A stretch of DNA of 11,237 nucleotides, taken from contig JAITUX010000236.1 of NCBI GenBank assembly GCA_031286085.1, forward strand, positions 1-11,237. The letters run 5' to 3'. A program made the position numbers and the translations under genes. The DNA is from Candidatus Adiutrix sp. (GTDB lineage: Bacteria > Desulfobacterota > Desulfarculia > Adiutricales > Adiutricaceae). This document shows positions 1 to 4,955 of the stretch, piece after piece (the stretch's first letter is position 1; each line of letters opens with the position of its first letter). The notes beneath the pieces are model-generated. The model worked only from the letters and a program-made list of their open reading frames with translations, made no database searches and had not been told where the DNA came from.

Positions 1-8
1 CGAGGTTA

Positions 9-98
9 CGGGGTGAACATGAAAGTCGTCTTTCCGGCGCCGGGCCGGACCAGGGCCGCGCCGTGGCGAATCGGCCAGGCCGCCGATAAATTTTTCAA
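9..98 (-). pseudogene. Possible remnant of a P-loop (ABC-type) ATPase
   Basis: Read on the minus strand, this 30-codon open stretch, bounded by stops on both sides, contains GAGKTTF preceded by LVRP. Upstream of that are LKNLS and IRHG, in roughly the order and spacing seen before the Walker A motif of ABC transporter ATPases (N-[IL]-S ... G ... GPNGAGKTT). Stop codons at both ends leave no room for the rest of such a protein, so if it is real it is a decayed fragment. No start codon or ribosome site is apparent. A chance match in G+C-rich sequence is a serious alternative. The plus-strand frame open from the left edge to 225 is its antisense and looks non-coding. Confidence 0.18.
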
Positions 99-138
99 TC
101 AACTCAACATATTAAACCAGCGGGCCCGGCGGCCGGTA

Positions 139-168
139 TTGACCGGAAGACGCCTTAGACATTATAAT
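139..168 (+). promoter_or_regulatory. Sigma70-type promoter for the wlbA-wlbB-rmlD unit
   Basis: The -35 hexamer TTGACC (139-144, five of six consensus bases) is separated by 18 bp from a perfect -10 hexamer TATAAT (163-168). It lies in a locally AT-richer stretch of an otherwise G+C-rich region with no convincing gene. Transcription would start near 175, giving a 5' leader of about 69 nt before wlbA. A small inverted repeat, CCGGT (133-137) and ACCGG (142-146), overlaps the -35 element and could be an operator half-site pair; this is weak evidence. This is the best promoter match I found in the window. Confidence 0.65.
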
Positions 169-230
169 GGCTCACGCAAAGTCGAGGGGCGCCAAAACCA
201 TAGGCCCCCGGCAATGGATATTTGACTTTC

Positions 231-236
231 AGGAGG
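231..236 (+). promoter_or_regulatory. Strong ribosome binding site of wlbA
   Basis: AGGAGG lies 7 nt before the ATG at 244. It is a full-strength Shine-Dalgarno sequence and fixes the wlbA start. It sits directly 3' of a possible leader helix (AAAGTC at 178-183 with GACTTT at 224-229). Confidence 0.8.
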
Positions 237-243
237 TGGCCCC

Positions 244-1305
244 ATGACGCCGAGAGAGGCCCACATAATCGGCCGAAAAATCCGCATCGCCGTGGCGGGT
301 TGCGGGCGGGTCTCCCAAAACCATTTCGCGGCCATCGCCCAACATGCCGAAGACCTTGAGCTGGCGGCGGTTTGCGATGTGGACGACGACGTACGGTGCC
401 AGCACACGGCCGAACACAAGGTTCCGGGCTACCGCCTCTATGAAGACCTTTTGCGCGAGAGCGGCTGCGACCTGGTCTCCCTGTGCACCCCTTCCGGCCT
501 GCACTCCCAGCAGGCCATCCTGGGGGCGAGATACGGCAAGCACGTCATGACCGAAAAACCCATGGCCACGCGCTGGCAGGACGGCCTGGACATGGTCCGG
601 GCCTGCGACGACGCCGGAGTGCGCCTGTTCGTCATCAAGCAGAACCGGCGCAACTCCACCCTGCAGCTGCTCAAGCGGGCGATCACGGAAAAACGCTTCG
701 GCAAGATCTACATGGTCCACTTGAACGTGTTCTGGCAGCGTCCGCAGGAATACTACGACTCCGCCCCCTGGCGCGGCACCTGGGAAATGGACGGCGGGGC
801 CTTCATGAACCAGGCCAGCCACTATGTGGATCTCCTGGACTGGCTCATCGGCCCCATCGCCGACGTGCAGGCCATGACCGCCACCCAGGCCCGGGACATA
901 GAGGTGGAGGATTCCGGCGTGCTCAACGTGCGCTGGCGCAACGGGGCGCTGGGCTCCATGGCCGTGACCATGCTCACCTATCCCAAAAACCTTGAAGGCT
1001 CCATCACCATTCTGGGGGAAAAGGGCACGGTCCGGGTGGGCGGCGTGGCCGTGAACGACATCCAGATCTGGGATTTCGCCGAACCCAAGGATTACGACGC
1101 CCGCATCCGGGAAGCCGGCTATGAAACCACCTCCGTCTATGGCTTCGGGCATCCCCTTTACTTCAAGAACGTCATCGACGTCCTGCGGGGCCGGGCGGAG
1201 CCGGAAACCGACGGCCGGGAAGGCCTGAAATCCCTGGAAGTGCTCATCGCCGCCTATGTTTCGGCCCGGGACGGGCGCACCATGTCCCTGCCCCTCCAAT
1301 ACTAA
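244..1305 (+). CDS. wlbA: UDP-GlcNAcA 3-dehydrogenase-type oxidoreductase (Gfo/Idh/MocA family)
   Basis: This 353-residue cytoplasmic NAD(P)-dependent oxidoreductase probably oxidises C3 of UDP-N-acetylglucosaminuronate to the 3-keto sugar, for surface polysaccharide. The N-terminal Rossmann fold shows GCG at residues 19-21. The Gfo/Idh/MocA signature EKP is at 104-106, with K105 the expected catalytic lysine. The substrate domain holds GGAFMNQASHYVDLLDW (184-200), whose H193 matches the catalytic histidine of the family. The run of motifs QRPQEYYD, FMNQASHYVD and EGSITILGEKGTV resembles the Chromobacterium-type WlbA that I recall, rather than a myo-inositol dehydrogenase. The following gene is the matching N-acetyltransferase, which supports the assignment. 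The start is fixed by AGGAGG 7 nt upstream. The exact sugar is inferred. I am sure of the family and fairly sure of the role. Confidence 0.85.
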   Translation: MTPREAHIIGRKIRIAVAGCGRVSQNHFAAIAQHAEDLELAAVCDVDDDVRCQHTAEHKVPGYRLYEDLLRESGCDLVSLCTPSGLHSQQAILGARYGKHVMTEKPMATRWQDGLDMVRACDDAGVRLFVIKQNRRNSTLQLLKRAITEKRFGKIYMVHLNVFWQRPQEYYDSAPWRGTWEMDGGAFMNQASHYVDLLDWLIGPIADVQAMTATQARDIEVEDSGVLNVRWRNGALGSMAVTMLTYPKNLEGSITILGEKGTVRVGGVAVNDIQIWDFAEPKDYDARIREAGYETTSVYGFGHPLYFKNVIDVLRGRAEPETDGREGLKSLEVLIAAYVSARDGRTMSLPLQY

Positions 1306-1360
1306 AGCGCGAGGGAGACCCCGTGCGGCGCAATGTTGAAACGTGCCGAAAGGCCGCGCG

Positions 1361-1957
1361 ATGAAAGAAAAATTCTTCGTCCATCCTTCGTCCTTTGTGG
1401 ATGAGGAGGTGAGCATAGGGGACGGCGCGAAAATCTGGCACTTCTGCCACATCATGCCCAAAACCGTGATCGGCGCGGATTGCAACATCGGGCAGAACGT
1501 GGTGATAGGCCCGGAGGTCGTCGTCGGCCGGGGCTGCAAGATTCAAAACAACGTCAGCATCTACAAGGGCGTGACCCTGGAGGACGAGGTCTTTTGCGGG
1601 CCTTCCATGGTCTTCACCAATGTATTCAATCCCCGCGCCGCCATCCGGCGCATGGCGGAAGCCAGGCCGACCCTGGTCAGGCGCGGCGCCAGCCTGGGCG
1701 CCAACTGCACCGTAATCTGCGGCGTGACCATAGGCCGCTTCGCCTTGGTGGGGGCCGGTGCCCTGGTGGCCAAGGATGTGCCGGACCACGCCTTGGTCTA
1801 TGGGAATCCGGCCGGGCTGCGGGGCTGGGTGTGCGCCTGCGGGGAGAAACTGGGGCCGGACCTGCGTTGCCCCGCCTGCGCCGACGGGTATGAAAACTGC
1901 GAAACGGGGCTCCGGAAACGCGGCCCGGCCGGCCGGGCCGCCGGAGACGGCTCATGA
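1361..1957 (+). CDS. wlbB: UDP-2-acetamido-3-amino-2,3-dideoxyglucuronate N-acetyltransferase (left-handed beta-helix)
   Basis: This 198-residue acetyl-CoA-dependent enzyme should acetylate the 3-amino group of UDP-GlcNAc3NA to give UDP-GlcNAc(3NAc)A, a precursor of O-antigen-type glycans. Hexapeptide repeats typical of a left-handed beta-helix run from about residue 13 to 145. KIWHFCHI (24-31), the FTN motif (85-87) and NPRAA (90-94) are WbpD/WlbB hallmarks; the FTN asparagine matches the residue said to contact the substrate amino group. After the helix comes a tail with C158, C160, C170 and C173 (CAC and CPAC), probably a small zinc ribbon, then an Ala/Arg/Gly-rich end encoded by a palindrome. 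ATG 1361 is preferred because a GAAAGG-like site lies about 7 nt upstream; GTG 1343 in frame has no ribosome site. The stop overlaps the rmlD start by 4 nt. Confidence 0.88.
   Translation: MKEKFFVHPSSFVDEEVSIGDGAKIWHFCHIMPKTVIGADCNIGQNVVIGPEVVVGRGCKIQNNVSIYKGVTLEDEVFCGPSMVFTNVFNPRAAIRRMAEARPTLVRRGASLGANCTVICGVTIGRFALVGAGALVAKDVPDHALVYGNPAGLRGWVCACGEKLGPDLRCPACADGYENCETGLRKRGPAGRAAGDGS
1920..1941. repeat. 22-bp perfect palindrome before rmlD
   Basis: The half-site GCGGCCCGGCC is followed immediately by its exact reverse complement, giving an uninterrupted 22-bp dyad made only of G and C. In RNA it would form a roughly 9-bp stem with a 4-nt loop. It encodes the low-complexity C-terminal tail of WlbB and ends 1 nt before the GGAGA ribosome site (1943-1947) of rmlD. 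It could be an operator, a translation-coupling hairpin or an attenuator. No U-tract follows, so it is not a classic intrinsic terminator. Confidence 0.7.
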
Positions 1958-2883
1958 ATATCCTTCTCCTGGGTTCCGGGGGCCGGCTGGGCCGGGGGCG
2001 TGGCGCCAGCCTTTCCGACCTGGGCCGGCTCCACGCCCCCGGGCGTGAACAGGCCGATTTAACCAAACCGGACCGGCTGGAAAAGCTGATCCGCCGGCTC
2101 AGCCCCGGCGTCATCGTCAACGCCGCGGCCTACACCGCGGTGGATCAGGCGGAGACGGAACCCCGGCTGGCCGAGACGATCAACGCCGAAGCCCCGGCCC
2201 GCCTGGCCCGCCTGGCCCGGGAACTGTCCGCCTGGCTCATCCACTATTCCACGGACTACGTCTATGACGGCGGGAAGGACGGCTGGTATGCCGAGGAAGA
2301 CCCGGCCGCGCCATTAAGCGTTTACGGCCGCAGCAAGCTCGCGGGCGACGAGGCCGTAGCCGCCTCCGGCTGCCGCCACCTGATTTTCCGCGTCAGCTGG
2401 CTCTTTTCCGCCCGGGGCCGCAGTTTTCCCCGCTCCATACTGGAACTGGCCCGCGGGAAGGAGAGTTTCTCCGTGACCGACGACCAGTTCGGCGCGCCCA
2501 CCGGCGTGGAACTCCTTTCCAACGTCACGGCCCTGGCCTTGAACCGGGTTCTGGCCGGAGGTCCGGATCTTTCGGGGCTCTACCACCTGGCCGCCGCCGG
2601 GGAGACCAACTGGCACGGCTTCGCGGTCCACCTGGTCGCCCAGGCCCGCCGGTTGGGCTGGGACCTCATGGCCCGGCCGGAAAACATAAGCCCCGCCCCG
2701 GCGGCGGCGAACGCGCGGCCGGCCCGGCGGCCGGCCAACTCCCGCCTCTCCACCGCCAAGCTCGCCAGGGTCTTCGGCCTTGAGCCCGCCCCCTGGACCT
2801 ATTACGCGGACCGCCTCCTAAGGCTCTGGACCGGGTTCCGGAATACTCCGGCGGGCGACGCCGCCGATTTGCTCCGGCCATGA
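1954..2883 (+). CDS. rmlD: dTDP-4-dehydrorhamnose reductase (RmlD-type SDR)
   Basis: This 309-residue NAD(P)H-dependent reductase is of the type that makes dTDP-L-rhamnose from dTDP-4-keto-L-rhamnose, the last step of the Rml pathway in the cytoplasm. The nucleotide-binding motif is G7-x2-G10-x2-G13. VIVNAAAYTAVDQAE (53-67), the HYSTDYV region (97-103), catalytic Y124-x3-K128, FRVSW (145-149), DQFGAPTG (177-184) and RRP-NSRL near residue 260 are family hallmarks. T100, Y124 and K128 correspond to the catalytic triad. The segment after the glycine motif is Arg/Gly-rich where the family usually has Q-x-G-x-x-L. The start ATG overlaps the wlbB stop, with GGAGA 6 nt before it. No rmlA, rmlB or rmlC lies in the window, so a related 4-keto sugar could be the real substrate. 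Confidence 0.85.
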   Translation: MNILLLGSGGRLGRGRGASLSDLGRLHAPGREQADLTKPDRLEKLIRRLSPGVIVNAAAYTAVDQAETEPRLAETINAEAPARLARLARELSAWLIHYSTDYVYDGGKDGWYAEEDPAAPLSVYGRSKLAGDEAVAASGCRHLIFRVSWLFSARGRSFPRSILELARGKESFSVTDDQFGAPTGVELLSNVTALALNRVLAGGPDLSGLYHLAAAGETNWHGFAVHLVAQARRLGWDLMARPENISPAPAAANARPARRPANSRLSTAKLARVFGLEPAPWTYYADRLLRLWTGFRNTPAGDAADLLRP

Positions 2884-2897
2884 CCTTGTGATATATA
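2869..2897 (+). promoter_or_regulatory. Candidate extended -10 promoter for cobS
   Basis: TTGCTC (2869-2874) is followed after 17 bp by TATATA (2892-2897). TG at 2889-2890 stands one base before the -10, making an extended -10 element. The patch 2886-2911 is strikingly AT-rich for this sequence and lies between rmlD and cobS, just where a new transcription unit with unrelated function would begin. The -35 match is poor, so this rests on the -10 and its context. The leader would be about 16-22 nt, too short for a cobalamin riboswitch. Confidence 0.42.
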
Positions 2898-2919
2898 TAG
2901 GTAATTTTAAAGCGGCGGG

Positions 2920-3675
2920 ATGACCATGCTTGATTATTTGAAAGACTTCCGGGCCGCCCTGGGCTTTCTGAGCCTGATTCCGGTCGGCCGGAGCGCGGCG
3001 CCCACCCCGGAACAGCTCGGCCGTCTGCCCGCCTTCTATCCCCTGGTCGGGCTGGTCTTCGGGCTGCCCCTGGGTTTCCTGGGGCTTTCGGCCGGGAAAA
3101 TCCTGCCCCCGGACCTCACCGCCCTGACCCTGGTCCTTTTTTTGATCGCGATCAACCGGGGCTTTCACCTGGACGGCCTGGCCGATACCGCCGACGCCCT
3201 TTTTTCCCACCAGTCCCGGGCCGAAAAGCTGGCCATCATGAAAGACAGCCGCCAGGGCACCTTCGGCGTCCTGGCCATAACGCTTTCCGTCATAATCAAA
3301 ATCCACCTGCTGACCAACCTGGTCCCGGCCGCCCCCTGGCTCCCCTTCCTCTGGCCGGCCTGGGGCCGCCTGGGCGCCTCGGCGGTGGCCGGGCTCAGCC
3401 GCTACGTGGGGGAGGAAACCGGCCTGGGCCGCTTCATGGTGGAGAAATCCGGCCCCCGGGAACTGGGCCTGGCCGCCCTGTTCACCTTCGCCCCCAGCCT
3501 CTTCGGCGGCCCGCCGGCTCTTCTGACCGCCGCCGCGGCCCTGCTCTTCGGCCTGGCCCTGGTTCCGGCCTGGCACCGGGCCTTGGGCGGCGTCACCGGC
3601 GACATCCTGGGCGCGAGCGTGGAATTGACCGAAATTTTCGCCCTGCTGTTTTTTTATTTCATACGCCTGGCCTGA
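2920..3675 (+). CDS. cobS: Adenosylcobinamide-GDP ribazoletransferase (cobalamin synthase)
   Basis: This 251-residue integral membrane enzyme joins adenosylcobinamide-GDP to alpha-ribazole (or its phosphate), the final assembly step of adenosylcobalamin. The diagnostic CobS core is intact. FYPLVGLVFG (39-48) is followed by GFHLDGLADTADAL (81-94) with D85, D89 and D92. IMKDSRQGTFGVLA (106-119) comes next, and GGVTGDILGASVE (223-235) near the end. Several hydrophobic segments (about 40-57, 64-78, 115-135, 183-216 and the C-terminal FFYFI stretch) fit its polytopic topology, and the length is normal. ATG 2920 is given; ATG 2926 two codons later has better spacing to GGGA (2917-2920) and may be the true start. 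No other cobalamin gene lies nearby. The gene probably has its own promoter and is followed by a hairpin. Confidence 0.95.
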   Translation: MTMLDYLKDFRAALGFLSLIPVGRSAAPTPEQLGRLPAFYPLVGLVFGLPLGFLGLSAGKILPPDLTALTLVLFLIAINRGFHLDGLADTADALFSHQSRAEKLAIMKDSRQGTFGVLAITLSVIIKIHLLTNLVPAAPWLPFLWPAWGRLGASAVAGLSRYVGEETGLGRFMVEKSGPRELGLAALFTFAPSLFGGPPALLTAAAALLFGLALVPAWHRALGGVTGDILGASVELTEIFALLFFYFIRLA

Positions 3676-3686
3676 ACGATTGCCCG

Positions 3687-3715
3687 TTGGCGCTTGTCAG
3701 GCCGGCAAGCGCCAA
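3687..3715 (+). terminator. Perfect 10-bp-stem hairpin after cobS (terminator-like or icd leader element)
   Basis: TTGGCGCTTG (3687-3696) and CAAGCGCCAA (3706-3715) are exact reverse complements around a 9-nt loop. The hairpin lies 11 nt after the cobS stop and 34 nt before the icd start, in a 74-nt gap. It has no following U-tract on the plus strand (A-rich sequence follows) and none on the minus strand. If it is a terminator it is of the U-less kind. It could equally be an mRNA-stabilising 3' end for cobS, a leader structure of icd, or a protein-binding dyad. Confidence 0.5.
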
Positions 3716-3734
3716 AACAAACCGCCCATCCGCT

Positions 3735-3745
3735 AGGGGAAGGAG
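3735..3745 (+). promoter_or_regulatory. Purine-rich ribosome binding site deciding the icd start
   Basis: AGGGGAAGGAG provides two overlapping Shine-Dalgarno matches 4 to 9 nt before ATG 3750. It selects that ATG over the in-frame TTG at 3687, which lies inside the hairpin and would add 21 unconserved residues. Confidence 0.7.
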
Positions 3746-3749
3746 CCAC

Positions 3750-4943
3750 ATGGCCAACCTCGTCAGCCTCGGCCCGGACGGCGCCTTCGTCACCCCGGAG
3801 CGCCCCGTCATTCCCATAATCATCGGCGACGGCATAGGCCCGGAGTTGTGGCGGGCCGCCCGCCCCGTCCTGGACGCCGCCGTGGCCAAAAGCGGCCACG
3901 CCCCCATCGACTGGCTGGAAACCCCGGCCGGGCGGAAGGCCCTGGAAGAGACCGGGGAATACCTGCCCGCCTCCACCCTGGAAACCTTGAAGGAACACCG
4001 GATAAGCCTCAAGGGCCCCCTGGCCACCCCCGTGGGCGGCGGCCTGAGGAGCCTCAACGTGGCCATCAGGAAGGAACTGGACCTCTACGCCTGCATCCGG
4101 CCGGTCCGCTGGTTCCCCGGCGGCCCCAGCCCGGTCCGGCGCCCGGAAAAAGTGGATATGGTTATTTTCCGGGAAAACACCGAAGACGTTTACGCCGGCC
4201 TGGAATGGCCGGCCGGGAGCCCGGAGGCCGAAGAGTTGAGCCGCTTCGCCGCCGAACGCCTGGGGGCCGCCATAAGGCCCCATAGCGCCCTGGGCCTCAA
4301 GCCCATGAGCGAATTCGGCTCCAAGCGCCTCATCCGGATGGCCCTCAAATGGGCTCTGGACCGAAAGGCCCCCAACCTGACCCTGGTCCACAAGGGCAAC
4401 ATAATGAAATTCACCGAGGGCGCCTTCCGCGCCTGGGGCTATGAACTGGCCCGGGAGGAATTCGGAGCCCTGACCGTGCCGGAGTCCGAGGCCCAGGACG
4501 GCGACGGCCGCCTGGTCATCAAGGACCGCATCGCCGACAACATGTTCCTGCAGACCCTCCTCCGGCCCGACGAATACTCGGTGCTGGCCCTGCCCAACCT
4601 GAACGGCGATTATCTCTCCGACGCCCTGGCCGCCCAGATAGGCGGCCTGGGCCTGGCCCCGGGGGCCAACGTGGGCGACGGCCTGGCCGTCTTCGAGGCC
4701 ACCCACGGCACGGCCCCCAAATACGTCGGCCAGGACAAGGTCAACCCAGGCTCCCTCATCCTCTCCGGGGCCATGATGCTGGAATTCATGGGCTGGACCG
4801 AGGCCGCCGAAAAAGTGCGGGCGGCCGTGGCCCGGACCATAGCCGCCGGCCTCGTCACCTACGATCTGGCCAGGCAGATGACCGGCGTAACCCCCCTCAC
4901 CACCTCGGCCTTCGGCCGGGCGGCGGCCGAAAACCTGACCTGA
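3750..4943 (+). CDS. icd: NADP-dependent isocitrate dehydrogenase
   Basis: This 397-residue enzyme oxidatively decarboxylates isocitrate to 2-oxoglutarate in the TCA cycle. It aligns along its length with the E. coli Icd type. GDGIGPEL (26-33) and GGGLRSLNVAIRKELD (96-111) with S101, N103 and R107 form the substrate site, with R117 and R141 further on. RENTEDVYAG (141-150), the HKGNIMKFTEGAF block (214-226) with K215, and the metal ligands D263, D287 and D291 are present. NADP choice is indicated by K324, Y325 and V331 in the TAPKY...QDKV block and by Y371 and R375, equivalents of E. coli K344, Y345, V351, Y391 and R395. S101 matches the Ser phosphorylated by AceK in E. coli, but no kinase gene is visible. 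It is somewhat shorter than E. coli Icd, partly by a trimmed loop near 240-255. acn follows after 12 nt, so the two are probably co-transcribed. ATA is used for 7 of 18 isoleucines. Confidence 0.95.
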   Translation: MANLVSLGPDGAFVTPERPVIPIIIGDGIGPELWRAARPVLDAAVAKSGHAPIDWLETPAGRKALEETGEYLPASTLETLKEHRISLKGPLATPVGGGLRSLNVAIRKELDLYACIRPVRWFPGGPSPVRRPEKVDMVIFRENTEDVYAGLEWPAGSPEAEELSRFAAERLGAAIRPHSALGLKPMSEFGSKRLIRMALKWALDRKAPNLTLVHKGNIMKFTEGAFRAWGYELAREEFGALTVPESEAQDGDGRLVIKDRIADNMFLQTLLRPDEYSVLALPNLNGDYLSDALAAQIGGLGLAPGANVGDGLAVFEATHGTAPKYVGQDKVNPGSLILSGAMMLEFMGWTEAAEKVRAAVARTIAAGLVTYDLARQMTGVTPLTTSAFGRAAAENLT

Positions 4944-4955
4944 CGGGAAAGAACC

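Noticed and set aside
1..225. Plus-strand frame open from the left edge to a stop at 225, readable as the end of an upstream gene.
   Set aside because: Base composition at third positions collapses after about base 85, the promoter hexamers lie inside it, and the translation (Arg- and Asn-rich, ending HRPPAMDI) resembles no family I know. It is also the antisense of the P-loop-like string.
1343..1360. GTG start adding six residues to WlbB.
   Set aside because: No ribosome site precedes it, and homologues begin close to the ATG at 1361, which has a GAAAGG-like site.
229..1539. Long minus-strand open frame of 436 codons opposite wlbA.
   Set aside because: It is antisense to a clearly recognised gene. 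In G+C-rich DNA with GC-rich third positions, long antisense frames are common. Its translation is low-complexity (Gly, His, Ala, Val) with no family motif.
2715..2736. Tandem copies of GCGGCCGGCC in rmlD.
   Set aside because: They encode the conserved Arg/Pro-rich RRP-NSRL region and its approach, and GGCC-rich words are frequent throughout this sequence.
3625..3660. TTGACC inside the end of cobS followed by a T-rich run, as an icd promoter.
   Set aside because: No -10-like hexamer occurs at 16-19 bp spacing; the T-rich run encodes the final membrane segment of CobS (LLFFYF).
3687..3749. TTG start extending Icd by 21 residues.
   Set aside because: The extension would run through the perfect hairpin and is Arg/Ser-rich and unlike Icd. 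ATG 3750 has a strong purine-rich ribosome site.
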